Positions 30,332 through 39,638 of a DNA stretch of 64,000 bases are shown here, in pieces. The notes under the pieces are model-generated. The model did not search any database, was not told the DNA's origin, and was given only the letters and a program-made list of their open reading frames with translations. The stretch spans positions 496,001 to 560,000 of the forward strand of contig CAVQDV010000005.1 in assembly GCA_963711375.1 (NCBI GenBank), in the 5' to 3' direction. This stretch comes from CAVQDV01 sp963711375. GTDB lineage: Bacteria > Pseudomonadota > Gammaproteobacteria > Coxiellales > Coxiellaceae. Every line of letters starts with the position of its first letter. Within the stretch, counting starts at the first letter, position 1. The position numbers and the translations under genes are program-made.

Positions 30332-30610
30332 CTATACCATATGAAGCTCTCCCAGATTCGCTCCCCCAATTTTTTTTAATAGTTCCTGCTTGCTGTGACA
30401 TCCCAGCTTCAGCTTCATGTTGTTCACATAATACTCAACCGTTCGCCTGGAGAGATCCAGTAGGTCCGCTGTCTCTGCTAAGGTCTTGCCATCCAGAAGA
30501 TGTATAATGCACTGGACCTCGCGAGGGGTAAAATAATATTCCTGCTCTTCGCATACAAAATAGAGCCGATACTTATCGCCATTACCCGAATCGGCATTTT
30601 GATATGTCAT
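30332..30610 (-). CDS. LuxR-type HTH transcription regulator, small
   Basis: 92 aa from the ATG at 30610 (AAGGAG upstream; the longer frame to 30700 has no ribosome site). The C-terminal half is a typical LuxR/FixJ DNA-binding domain: FTPREVQCIIHLLDGKTLAE, then LLDLSRRTVEYYVNNMKLKL. The N-terminal 30 residues are too short for a sensing domain, so activity is probably set by partner proteins or abundance. It is the first gene of an operon with the GGDEF-EAL protein, hinting at control of c-di-GMP and Pel output. Confidence 0.88.
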   Translation of the reverse strand: MTYQNADSGNGDKYRLYFVCEEQEYYFTPREVQCIIHLLDGKTLAETADLLDLSRRTVEYYVNNMKLKLGCHSKQELLKKIGGANLGELHMV

Positions 30611-31035
30611 GATGTACTCCTTTTTAAATCGCGCCAGATTACCCCAAAAAAAAGACGCGTCAACACTAAGGGTTCGTGGACAAAACCTGAAAGTGCCCAA
30701 AGCACCCTTCCGGAGGAGAACTATAATCTGGCCCGGGGAGAAATTTTATTGGATAAAATCATTGGAAACCCGCCCTAGAGGGCTTGAAATCACCGAATCT
30801 CGGTAGAAATATATGCATTAAAATCAATCAATCGCTTACTAGAAAAGTAGCAAAATAGTGCGCAAAAAGGCTAAGAAATACAACTTGCGAAATAAATTAT
30901 TGCCTATATAATGCGCAAACTCGGGCTTAAAAATTTTTTTGCTTTTTGTACTAAATTTAAGATTACCTTAATATTCAGTCTGTAGAATAAATAATAAGGC
31001 GCGGAAATTAACCCGTAGAACCTTAAGGGAAAATT
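30611..31035 (+). other. Intergenic region with PmrA-like box ahead of the 1323-aa gene
   Basis: 425 bp without a gene. It contains TTGCGA-16-TATAAT (30885-30890, 30907-30912) as one possible promoter, and the PmrA-like box listed separately. The part next to the LuxR gene (30640-30740) holds the LuxR promoter region but no clear hexamers. Confidence 0.6.
30956..30988 (+). promoter_or_regulatory. PmrA-like box and -10 element, locus 1
   Basis: TTTAAGATT-AC-CTTAATATT (30956-30975) compared with the Legionella/Coxiella PmrA consensus cTTAATatT-N2-cTTAATatT: second half 9 of 9, first half 7 of 9, spacer exact. Seven bases later TAGAAT (30983-30988) can serve as -10. The same geometry occurs upstream of the 1326-aa gene at 47217-47249. 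Confidence 0.6.
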
Positions 31036-34000
31036 ATGATATTTTCAGATTATCTTGATGAAACAATTATACAGCTCGATCAATTTCTGAAACAGGTAGA
31101 AATTGTTAAAAACTGGCGCCCATTCAAAGGTCGTGAATACGATGCTATAAAAGAACTTCATCAAGAGTTAACTGCCCTCCAAACCGAACTTTTGGTCGAA
31201 CTAGCCAATAGCAAAAAGCCCCTTCTGCAAGATCCTTTATCAATTCCTGCTGTAGAAGTAAAAAATTCCTCTCAAGAAGGTGAAACGAAAGAAGTCATTC
31301 CTGATAAAGGAAAAGAGGAAGCTGACGATCTAGATTTAACAGATCCCGGCTTACCTGATAAAGCGGAAGCTAAAAAAGTCCCTTCTAAAAAATCCCAACT
31401 TCGTCAAATTCACTCTGAAATCGAGCTTGAATATATAAAAGTTTTTTTAAAAAAAGTAAGAGTCTTCAGTGAGAAACATAAAGAATACCCCAACATTCTT
31501 AATCTGGCTCCCAGCACACGGGGCCTGGAAGAATACATAATCGAGAAAATCGGAGGAAAAGGGAAGAATGTCTGGGTATACGATGAAAAGTTGAGCTCAG
31601 CCACTTTGAAGGTCATGGAAAATGAGATAGAAAAAACTTTGGAAACTTATAAAGACAAATTAGGTGGAGAAATTAGAAACTATGGACAAAAGACATTCGT
31701 GGAAAATCGAAATTTTAGCTATATTTGGAATTTGTCTCAAGCATTAGAGGCGGGAGGCACCGTCCAGATTGTCACCAGCTTTTTGGACTTTCCTGAATAT
31801 TTAGAAGATCTAATAAGTAATATAAAGAAAAAAGCTTGGTATGCAAAACCTCCAAAGCCAAGGTCTGACAAACTCCCCACTGACACCACCCCAAAAGTAG
31901 CGTTAAAGCTAATGAAATCCGTGCTACTGAATAGGGTCGTAGAACTTGATAAGGAGGCCGAAGAACTTGGTGTTGCCAGCGCCCAGACGATACTCCTGCA
32001 GGTAGTTACTCGCGAATTAGAATTTGAAAAAATTCGCTTAAAATTCCTTGAAGGCAAGCACCTTAAAGTCATGTATCAAGAAGATGGGGGCTCAAAAACA
32101 AAGCTAGAGCAACTACGAGAAGATACATTAAATTTAATTAATACTCATTTTGGGAAGATGGCCAGTAGTGCGCTTGGATGTTATCAGACATGTTTTATCA
32201 AAGAGAAAATCATATTTTTTCACAAAGACCCTATTGCTGAAAAAATTAAAAAAGCAATAAGCCTAGCCGAAATCCGCGAGCACTTTTCACATTTATATCA
32301 AGCAACACTTCCTAAAATTCGAGCAGATATCGAAAATAAAAATGTGGCCCAGTGGAAAAATCTAGTCAAGCTTCAGGAAGTCAATGAACCGTCAAATTAT
32401 TCAGCTGGAGCAAAAAAAGGTTTGCACGAAGTTCCAAAGACGAATGGTCCTAATGTAGAAGTTAAGCCAGTAGATATTTTTGCCGAGGCTTGCGAAATTT
32501 GGGCACCAGAAGCAAAAAAGAGAGAATTAAAAAGGAAGGCCCTAGAAAAAATAAAATTAGAAAAATTACAAAGAGAAGCCGAAGAAAAAATAAAATTAGA
32601 ACAATTACAAAGAGAAGCAATTACTGATCTTAATGCATTAGAAGAGGCATCAGACTCTGATTATTCTGAAATGACTGACCCATTTTTGAGCCATGGCAAT
32701 CCAGATTCAAGTGACTCTACTACAACAGTTGAAAACGATACTGGGCTTATGCAGAGCATAGTTACACCTGAACCACTCGAAACTGCTCCGGTAAATACCA
32801 ATCGAGCATTAGACAATACACTTTTGATAGATGAAAACAAGCCTAAGCCTGCACAAGAAAATGTTAAAGAAATAACGATAATTGATCTCCTGGAAAAGAG
32901 CGAGAAAAGTTTTGAAGACTATTTAATAATGCTATCCCGAGAATTGGCTCTCGAAAAAATGCGTGCGGCCGTACTAGAAATGAAATATATAGGCGAAAAT
33001 CCTCGGCAAAAAGAAGCACGTATTTGGGCAGAAACTCTACCTCGACTACGCTCAGAGATCGTGGGCGTCTTAAATGCAAGAACAAAAGTCGAAATTGCAG
33101 AACATCTCTATGCTTTTGTTTACCCGCCTTCTCATACTGATACCTTAAGAAACGATATCAAGCGCCATTCTGCAGAATGGACAAAAAGGGGTGGAAAAAC
33201 CCATAAGCTTTTGGAAAAATTTGAAAAAGATCTTAAAACTCAAGCGCAAAAAGATCCTGAATTAGCCGAATGCTTTTACAAAGCAACTTTCCAGAATATC
33301 AAGTCAGGTATTGAAAAGTCTGTTAAAGAAGCAAGAGAGGGACTTAAAATCCTTAGAGCTAATGATTTCTCAAAATACGGGGAAATCTCTATTAATGACA
33401 CAGAAAAACCTCTTTTAGAAACTATTGAGAAATTAGAAAAAGACTCCAAAATTCCCTTTCAGGAAAAAATTGCCCAGTGCTATCGCGCCGCCGTCAACAT
33501 TCGAGAAGCTATTATTGCTAAACACACTAATGACCATAAAACAAAATTAGATGCCCATACCTCTCAAGATTTAGATACCTCAAAGAGAGATTATGGAGAT
33601 TTTGACCTTGTCGTAGTCTCTGAACTAAAATTGGGAAAAAATGAACTCTATAACAGGCTTAAAGAGTTTTCTCGTGTGCACGGTGATTGCCCAGTGTTAA
33701 CTCAGGAAAATGGCAAGGTCGTTTTATATAGACGTAAACCCTCAGATATCTCAATATTAGAAAAAATAGAACTTGATGATGAGACTTTTAAACGTTTAAA
33801 ATTCCAGTTTCGAATAGAAGCAACCCTCCAAAATACTAAAGCTCTAAACGTCGAGCTCAAAAAAGAAATTATCAATAAAATTACTGAAACCGAACCTAAA
33901 TGGCGCCTGGTTTCAAATAATAGTAAAACAAATGCAATAGGAAATTTTGAAGAATTTACATTTGTGATCGTCCCTCAACTAACAAATGTCGCAAATGAAA

Positions 34001-35007
34001 AGGAGCTCATAGAAAGACTTAGAGCACTCTCAGATGATAACAAGAAAATCCCTGTTTTGACTCAAGAGGGCAACAAAATCTTTTTATATAAATTCTCGGA
34101 ATCCAGCTTACCATTGGAAAAGATAGAGCTCAATAAGGAAATTTTTAACGATTCAAAATTCTCATTTCCAGATAGGGCAATTTTCCTAAAAATTAATGAA
34201 CTGGGTGAGTATGTTGAAATTAAAAATGAACTTATCAAAAAAATTAGAGATAGCGAATTTCATGAAAGCTTCAATGAGGAAAAAATAAAACTTCAAAAAG
34301 CTTTTGCTTTTAAAAATATTCCAACCGCAAACTTTCTTACTAATATGGAACTCGCGCGCAGAATTAGCCAATCTATTAAACAAGGAGCGGAAGAAACTCC
34401 GCCGGATGCTATTCGAGAAAGAACTTTACCAGGATATTTGGCACTCGAAAAAACACAAGTGCTTTACGCCATTTATTCAAATGAGCTCCCCCGTAAAAAA
34501 AGCGATTGGTCTGAAACTATTTTTTCGGCTTGGATCAAATCTCGACAAGGCGGACAAAAAGACCCACTTGATCTCCATTTATTGAAAGTCTACTTAGCAG
34601 CACTTCAAGCCAAACTGGATATGCTAAGCAAAACGGCCTCTCAAAAAGAAGGCCGAAGTAAATTATTTAAAAGTAGATCACTGGCCCTAATTGATGAGGT
34701 TATCACTCTTACCAAAGCAGAAATCAATAAGGATAACAGATTATCGAAAATGATCGATATCGATGTAGCTGGGGCTCAAAACCCTGTACTAAAAAACGAC
34801 CGCGACGTTTCTGCTTATGTTGGTACAAACGAATATAATCGAGACCGATTAGCCATAAGAGCTAGAGAAATATCGGTTCTCATTAAAGACCGAAAAGAAG
34901 TGGTTAATGACAAGTATTTTGCGTTTTTCGGGATTCCAAAACCGAAATGTTTCCGCAAAAGAGAGCCCCAAATTAGTGAAGAAAATATAGTATCAAACAG
35001 TGTTTAA
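31036..35007 (+). CDS. Very large coiled-coil protein, candidate secreted effector
   Basis: 1323 aa, highly charged, no signal peptide and no membrane segment; no family recognised. Long helical stretches occur; a 13-residue unit, KIKLEKLQREAEE, is repeated at about residues 506-531. A domain of about 120 aa is present twice: FDLVVVSELKLGKNELYNRL near residue 856 and FTFVIVPQLTNVANEKELIE near 975, each with VLTQE(N/G)-GNK-like and LEKIEL strings. The C-terminal tail (REPQISEENIVSNSV) is Glu/Ser rich, as seen in Dot/Icm substrates. It is the first gene after a PmrA-like box, with the membrane protein 77 bp downstream. Effector status is inference. Confidence 0.85.
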   Translation: MIFSDYLDETIIQLDQFLKQVEIVKNWRPFKGREYDAIKELHQELTALQTELLVELANSKKPLLQDPLSIPAVEVKNSSQEGETKEVIPDKGKEEADDLDLTDPGLPDKAEAKKVPSKKSQLRQIHSEIELEYIKVFLKKVRVFSEKHKEYPNILNLAPSTRGLEEYIIEKIGGKGKNVWVYDEKLSSATLKVMENEIEKTLETYKDKLGGEIRNYGQKTFVENRNFSYIWNLSQALEAGGTVQIVTSFLDFPEYLEDLISNIKKKAWYAKPPKPRSDKLPTDTTPKVALKLMKSVLLNRVVELDKEAEELGVASAQTILLQVVTRELEFEKIRLKFLEGKHLKVMYQEDGGSKTKLEQLREDTLNLINTHFGKMASSALGCYQTCFIKEKIIFFHKDPIAEKIKKAISLAEIREHFSHLYQATLPKIRADIENKNVAQWKNLVKLQEVNEPSNYSAGAKKGLHEVPKTNGPNVEVKPVDIFAEACEIWAPEAKKRELKRKALEKIKLEKLQREAEEKIKLEQLQREAITDLNALEEASDSDYSEMTDPFLSHGNPDSSDSTTTVENDTGLMQSIVTPEPLETAPVNTNRALDNTLLIDENKPKPAQENVKEITIIDLLEKSEKSFEDYLIMLSRELALEKMRAAVLEMKYIGENPRQKEARIWAETLPRLRSEIVGVLNARTKVEIAEHLYAFVYPPSHTDTLRNDIKRHSAEWTKRGGKTHKLLEKFEKDLKTQAQKDPELAECFYKATFQNIKSGIEKSVKEAREGLKILRANDFSKYGEISINDTEKPLLETIEKLEKDSKIPFQEKIAQCYRAAVNIREAIIAKHTNDHKTKLDAHTSQDLDTSKRDYGDFDLVVVSELKLGKNELYNRLKEFSRVHGDCPVLTQENGKVVLYRRKPSDISILEKIELDDETFKRLKFQFRIEATLQNTKALNVELKKEIINKITETEPKWRLVSNNSKTNAIGNFEEFTFVIVPQLTNVANEKELIERLRALSDDNKKIPVLTQEGNKIFLYKFSESSLPLEKIELNKEIFNDSKFSFPDRAIFLKINELGEYVEIKNELIKKIRDSEFHESFNEEKIKLQKAFAFKNIPTANFLTNMELARRISQSIKQGAEETPPDAIRERTLPGYLALEKTQVLYAIYSNELPRKKSDWSETIFSAWIKSRQGGQKDPLDLHLLKVYLAALQAKLDMLSKTASQKEGRSKLFKSRSLALIDEVITLTKAEINKDNRLSKMIDIDVAGAQNPVLKNDRDVSAYVGTNEYNRDRLAIRAREISVLIKDRKEVVNDKYFAFFGIPKPKCFRKREPQISEENIVSNSV

Positions 35008-35084
35008 ATCGGAAGAAAACCAAATTAACAAACCAGCCGCTGACCAGTGATTGAAGCAGCGTGCGATAACAAAGGCTATAAATC

Positions 35085-37265
35085 ATGCGTCAATTTTATT
35101 TTGGAGAAACCTTTTGCTATCCGACTTTTCTTTCCCAAACAGACTTAGAACTTTTTGGAAAAATGTTTGACGATATTACGAATCGCACTGGGGTTAAGGT
35201 TGATCCTACTGAGCAAAACTTACGCGCCTATTTGAGTAGAACCATTTCAGCGCTTCTGAATTATATCAAAACCCATAAGTTTAAATCGGCAGCGATATTG
35301 TTGATAAATTTTGCAGCTCTGGTAGAGGGCATCATGTTTACTTTCGGGGCTAAAGCCATTGCTGGTTCAGATAAAGTAATGCGGATTCTGTACCCCTTTG
35401 ACGCCTTCTGGCCTAACTATCTCCTAACGGTAGATTTTGCAGTAGAATCCTATGCGTGGGCAGAAGAGCAAATGAGTAAAGACGCAGGCTCTGCTTTGTT
35501 CACCAGAACTTACCCAAGAATAAAACTTTTTTTTGTGGGTGGCGTGATAATTGTATTTGGCGCCACCTCCTCAGGCGCTATTTCTTCTTTCTATATTGCG
35601 AAGGGTGTAACGGCTCTAGCCATCTTCATGTCAGTTACTTCTTTTATTGCCAATTCCGCAATGCACTCAAAAGTTGGGCAAAGTATCTTGAATGGCCCTT
35701 CACTTTTTCTACGGTATCTTTTCACCTCACCTCTTAAGCTTTTGAACTTTTGTAAAAGCAGCGAGACCCTTGTTCAAGAAAAACGAGATAAGCTCATTAG
35801 TGATAATATTACCGAATTTTTAAGCTCTGCCAAAAGAGCTTGCGAGGACGGCACTTTTCGCATTATTAATCTCTTAATAAAAATGGGCGATATTACAAAC
35901 AAGAACTTTTCAGAAATACCTAATCGAGAAGAAAATTACCCCTTTGTTACAGAAGAGGATTGGGATCAAGTAAAAATGATGTTCAAAAGAATTCGAGATG
36001 GCGAAGAATCCGGCCTTAATTTTAATATAAATAGTATTAATCAATCCAATATCCTTGAATACTTAAAAAAGTTTCGGGCCCTCGTTAATTTTTCTTCTGA
36101 TCGTCTGTTTCGTAATGACCCTTACTGGATTCGACTGTCTGTAGGCGCTGCAAGTACTGCCTGTTCCATGGCCGCCCTGGCGGGATATGTTGCATTATTT
36201 GTTGAAATTCTAGCCGATTTAATGCCCACTGGACCAGGACCCGACATTCTCGGCATGGGCTGTAATGCAGCCTTCCTATATTTAGTAGGATATGTCGGTT
36301 GTTTCTCTTTTGAAAGTCATTTTAAAAACTATTTATTCAACCCCTTACGAATTTTCATGGAACACCTCCACTTTTGGTGGTATTCAACAAAGACTAACCC
36401 GACTCCTAAAAATGGCGCTCAGCCGACTCATCCAGGATTAGTTGGTTCCAGAAGAACAGAGACAACACCATTAATAGCAACTACAGGTTTAAGGGCAAGC
36501 ACCATTTCGAGTTATTGGGAATTAATCCCAACAACCTTAAGGCTTTGGGCTCCAACAACATTACTCTTTGGTGGACCTCTGCTCTTTTCAGGCCTTTTTT
36601 CCTTTGCAGTCTCCTGGGACGCCATCCAAACTTATTTGCCCAAATTGTTGGTGAGATGGTTTGGTGGAACTGTCGAGTATTATACTACAAAAGTGATGAT
36701 GCTTCAGATCCCTAACATGCTCGGCGCATGGGCCTTTAACGAGAGCTCCATGTTTAAACTCGCCATGAATTTCACAGAATTCCTTACGGAACAATTTCAT
36801 GGGATTTTCTCCTCTATCAGCACAGACAAATTGGCCATTCGAGGCCTAGAACGTGAATTACAAGCCCTTATTTATAAAGCCTTCACAAGAGACCAGGATA
36901 AAACTCTGGGCTTTATTAGAACTGCTCTGCTTATACCAACAGAAGAAGTGAATTCTGCAGCACCCATTAATAACAATAACAATAATAACGTTGTAGAAAA
37001 ACCTGCTCCTGATCTGAGAAACATACATCCCCTGTGTAAAGCGGCTGAGAAATTTGATGCTGAAAAGGAAAGAAGAAAATATAGCTGTGGCGGACAGATT
37101 TATAGCTTTTTCAAAAACTTCGTCTTTGGCCCCGAAATTGGCGGAGATACGTATAAAGAAAATTTCCAGTCACAAGATATTTGGGTAAATCATTATCATG
37201 AAATTAGTGAGCAGGAAAATACTTTTTCAGATGCTGAAAGGGTGTCCCTATTCACAATGCCCTAG
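35085..37265 (+). CDS. Large polytopic membrane protein of unknown function
   Basis: 726 aa with about eight hydrophobic segments in three groups: residues about 62-90 (AAILLINFAALVEGIMFTFG), 145-205, 345-420 (SVGAASTACSMAALAGYVAL), and 480-520. Soluble parts are hydrophilic, with an Asn run (residues about 627-633) and an acidic, Ser/Glu-rich C-terminus (HEISEQENTFSDAERVS). It follows the 1323-aa gene on the same strand and probably shares its transcript. No family recognised. It could be a membrane-inserted effector or a local partner of the upstream protein. It ends 4 bp from the convergent ATPase gene. Confidence 0.83.
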   Translation: MRQFYFGETFCYPTFLSQTDLELFGKMFDDITNRTGVKVDPTEQNLRAYLSRTISALLNYIKTHKFKSAAILLINFAALVEGIMFTFGAKAIAGSDKVMRILYPFDAFWPNYLLTVDFAVESYAWAEEQMSKDAGSALFTRTYPRIKLFFVGGVIIVFGATSSGAISSFYIAKGVTALAIFMSVTSFIANSAMHSKVGQSILNGPSLFLRYLFTSPLKLLNFCKSSETLVQEKRDKLISDNITEFLSSAKRACEDGTFRIINLLIKMGDITNKNFSEIPNREENYPFVTEEDWDQVKMMFKRIRDGEESGLNFNINSINQSNILEYLKKFRALVNFSSDRLFRNDPYWIRLSVGAASTACSMAALAGYVALFVEILADLMPTGPGPDILGMGCNAAFLYLVGYVGCFSFESHFKNYLFNPLRIFMEHLHFWWYSTKTNPTPKNGAQPTHPGLVGSRRTETTPLIATTGLRASTISSYWELIPTTLRLWAPTTLLFGGPLLFSGLFSFAVSWDAIQTYLPKLLVRWFGGTVEYYTTKVMMLQIPNMLGAWAFNESSMFKLAMNFTEFLTEQFHGIFSSISTDKLAIRGLERELQALIYKAFTRDQDKTLGFIRTALLIPTEEVNSAAPINNNNNNNVVEKPAPDLRNIHPLCKAAEKFDAEKERRKYSCGGQIYSFFKNFVFGPEIGGDTYKENFQSQDIWVNHYHEISEQENTFSDAERVSLFTMP

Positions 37266-37269
37266 GCTA

Positions 37270-38727
37270 CTAACTATCAAACAGCGCATCCATGGTGAGC
37301 TCTTTGTCGACGATGCCGATGGAGTGCTCATTTTTCTTGATGCCATAGGGCGTGATCATCGTGATGAAGATGGTTTTCTTGGTTTTCGTTTGCTGGCGAA
37401 AAACTTCCCTTTTTTTAGCCAGTTTTTGAGCGTACTCTTTTGTAAGCACATACTCCTCTTTGCAAAATTTAAATTCAAAAAGATTAATGCAGTCGTCTGC
37501 ACGGTCTAGGAGTAAATCAATTTCTACTCCAACCTCATTTTTATCTTTCGCACGATAAAACCAATGGGATTGCATCGTAATAATGGAGGCAATACCTAAG
37601 GCTTGTTTGATTTGATTAATATGCTTTAAGCAAAGCGTTTCAAATGCATAGCCAGACCAAATGGGCCATCGTCTACCGCTCTGCATTTTTTGCCAATAAC
37701 TATCGTCTGCCCCATACATAATATCACCTCGAACGGGCTCTATAAATTCCAGGTAAAAATAGGAATATTCATCCGATAATCGAATTCTTTTTTCTTTATT
37801 TTTCTGGCCAAATTTATGTAAACTTAGAATGAATCCGGATTCTTCAAGCTCCTCTAAGGCCTTCGTCATTTGACCACCCGTTTGCCTTCCCAGTGCCTGC
37901 AACAAATCTTCACGCAAAAGACCATAGCGCTTCTTCGCCAGAACTTTAATAATACTGATATGATTTTCTGCTGAACCAAAAAGGGATCGATATAAATCTG
38001 TAAATTCTGTTAGCAATGAGCCCTGTGTTGTAAAACAAAGTTCATTAATAATTTGAGCAGCTGAAATTCCACGACGAATGAGACTCAAATATTTCGCGAC
38101 ACCACCCATCGCCATATAAAGCTCGATCATTTGTTGACGGTCCAAGTGGATTTGCTGATTTTTTAAATACTGTTCCATTTCATCGAGTGTAAAAGGCTGC
38201 AAATAAATGTGGTCAGAAAGCCTTCCATATAAACCACCTTTATTTCGAATAATATGCTGAATCATCCAGGCGGCCGCGGAGCCACAAATAATTAAAATAA
38301 CGTTTTCCATTCTAGAGAAATGCCGATTCCAATAATAATCAAGTTCTTTTAATAAATTTGAACGGGGCGTTGCCAACCAGGGTAATTCATCTAGAAAAAT
38401 AATAATTTTACGGTTTTTCGGAATCGCTTTCGCTTTTTCAACTAATCGTTTCAAAGCTTCGTGCCAATCCTTGGGTGCTGCTAATGTTGAGCTTTCTACA
38501 AAGATTTTTGAAAATTCATCATGAAACTTTCGCAAAATGGCTTCTCGTGTAGAATTTTGAATACCGGTAATTTCAAAATATACACCTTTGTCTTGGAAGT
38601 ATTCGCTAATTAAATACGTCTTGCCAATACGACGCCTGCCGTATACGGCAACAAATTCGGACTTTGGTGACAAAACTAAGCGTTCAAGCTTAGTTAGCTC
38701 TTTCTGCCTGGCTATAATCATACTCAT
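37270..38727 (-). CDS. AAA-type ATPase with DUF234-like C-terminal nuclease fold
   Basis: 485 aa. Walker A GRRRIGKT near residues 30-37, Walker B KIIIFLDELPWL, sensor region IICGSAAAWM. The C-terminal part (FETLCLKHINQIKQALG, then GVEIDLLLDRADDCINLFEF) has the E-x-D / ELK-like pattern of PD-(D/E)XK-type DUF234 domains. Proteins of this group occur widely in archaea and bacteria as solitary ATPases; their role is not established, and antitoxin or defence functions have been proposed. Single gene, complete, facing the membrane-protein gene. Confidence 0.88.
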   Translation of the reverse strand: MSMIIARQKELTKLERLVLSPKSEFVAVYGRRRIGKTYLISEYFQDKGVYFEITGIQNSTREAILRKFHDEFSKIFVESSTLAAPKDWHEALKRLVEKAKAIPKNRKIIIFLDELPWLATPRSNLLKELDYYWNRHFSRMENVILIICGSAAAWMIQHIIRNKGGLYGRLSDHIYLQPFTLDEMEQYLKNQQIHLDRQQMIELYMAMGGVAKYLSLIRRGISAAQIINELCFTTQGSLLTEFTDLYRSLFGSAENHISIIKVLAKKRYGLLREDLLQALGRQTGGQMTKALEELEESGFILSLHKFGQKNKEKRIRLSDEYSYFYLEFIEPVRGDIMYGADDSYWQKMQSGRRWPIWSGYAFETLCLKHINQIKQALGIASIITMQSHWFYRAKDKNEVGVEIDLLLDRADDCINLFEFKFCKEEYVLTKEYAQKLAKKREVFRQQTKTKKTIFITMITPYGIKKNEHSIGIVDKELTMDALFDS

Positions 38728-38753
38728 AGACCACTCCTAGGGATGGAAACGGT

Positions 38754-38867
38754 ACATTTGGCTGATTAAAGCCTGAAGTGCAGCCAAATGTCAATTTTTT
38801 TGGGACATTTGGCTGCTGTTGGGGGTTAAAGCAGCCAAATGTCGATTTTTTGGAGACATTTGGCTGC
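38754..38867. repeat. Array of five ACATTTGGCTG elements in alternating orientation
   Basis: ACATTTGGCTG at 38754-38764, its complement CAGCCAAATGT at 38781-38791, forward at 38805-38816, complement at 38831-38842 and forward at 38856-38867. Two perfect 12-13-bp hairpins with T-rich loops result. The array begins about 27 bp before the ATPase start and ends just before the zinc-ribbon stop. It could be a multi-site operator for the ATPase gene or a tandem terminator. Confidence 0.7.
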
Positions 38868-38875
38868 AGTCTGAA

Positions 38876-39067
38876 TTACTTTTTAACTTCCATGTCGTGG
38901 CCACAGCATTGTGGGGACTTTATTTTTCCGTGGTCTTGTGGGCATTTAGCGACTTGGACTTTTTTGCCATCGGCCGTGGTAACGGTGTCGGCTTTTAATT
39001 CCGATCCGCATTTTGCGCATGACAATCCTTTAACACCCATACCGCATGTTGAACAATGATACTCCAT
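38876..39067 (-). CDS. Small zinc-ribbon protein
   Basis: 63 aa from the ATG at 39067, preceded by AGGGAGG; a longer frame to 39172 has no ribosome site. Four cysteines in two CxxC pairs (CSTC and CAKC, residues 5-19) form a zinc ribbon; a further C-P-x-D-H and CCGHD near the end could bind a second metal. Cytosolic. No partner gene; function unknown. Confidence 0.8.
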   Translation of the reverse strand: MEYHCSTCGMGVKGLSCAKCGSELKADTVTTADGKKVQVAKCPQDHGKIKSPQCCGHDMEVKK

Positions 39068-39186
39068 GGCAACCTCCCTTTGTTTTGTTGCACAATTTAC
39101 AGTACTTGGCTGCGGCTTAGAAATCAACTGAAGAAGCGGAATGTGAATAAATGGCGGAGTTTTATTAGGCATTACTAAGGGATCGC

Positions 39187-39216
39187 AAAAAAAAAGCCCA
39201 CCGAAACGGTGGGCTC
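39187..39216 (-). terminator. Intrinsic terminator after the Cys-rich peptide gene
   Basis: AGCCCACCG-TTT-CGGTGGGCT on the minus strand, followed by a run of nine T residues. Clear stem of nine GC-rich pairs. Confidence 0.9.
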
Positions 39217-39244
39217 TGTGTTCGGCACAGTGTCGAACGAAAAA

Positions 39245-39493
39245 TTAATACCAATGACGGCACCAGCTTCTGCAGACAGGCACCCAACGGCAGTGGAGAC
39301 GTCCATAATAGCCTCTCCAACAACGATGCGCGTTAAAGCAACGACGATGGCAGCCATAGTAAGCCAATTGATTCATTTGGATGGCTTGGTTGGCACCAAA
39401 GTTAGTCGTCACGGTATTCGCAGAGGCAGCCGATAGCGGCAGCATGCTTAGTCCTAAGACAGCTGGAACTACAAGTTTGCTTACGATGTTCAT
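39245..39493 (-). CDS. Secreted cationic Cys-rich peptide
   Basis: 82 aa from the ATG at 39493 (AAAGGAG upstream). Residues 1-25 are a signal peptide (LVVPAVLGLSMLPLSAASA). The mature part has a short Asn/Gln-rich stretch and then a tail very rich in Arg, His, Trp and Tyr, with six cysteines (CHRRCFNAHRCWRGYYGRLH, then C-x5-C-x3-C). Such a chain would be strongly basic and disulfide-bonded or metal-binding. No family recognised. It has its own terminator, so it is a separate transcript. Confidence 0.78.
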   Translation of the reverse strand: MNIVSKLVVPAVLGLSMLPLSAASANTVTTNFGANQAIQMNQLAYYGCHRRCFNAHRCWRGYYGRLHCRWVPVCRSWCRHWY

Positions 39494-39609
39494 GATACTC
39501 TCCTTTACTTGTTGGCGGCTCAATCCTTAAAAGAACCGAACCTATATGCAAAATATAGGACAGAAAAATAATTTTGCGTAATTTTACATTGATTAAAATT
39601 AATGTGTAT

Positions 39610-39633
39610 CTTACCTCTCGCCTTGCGGGAGAG
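39610..39633. repeat. Short copy of the dispersed palindrome
   Basis: CCTCTCGCCTTGCGGGAGAG, between the Cys-rich peptide and the hydrolase stop. Its T for C change weakens one stem pair. Confidence 0.6.
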
Positions 39634-39638
39634 AGAAA

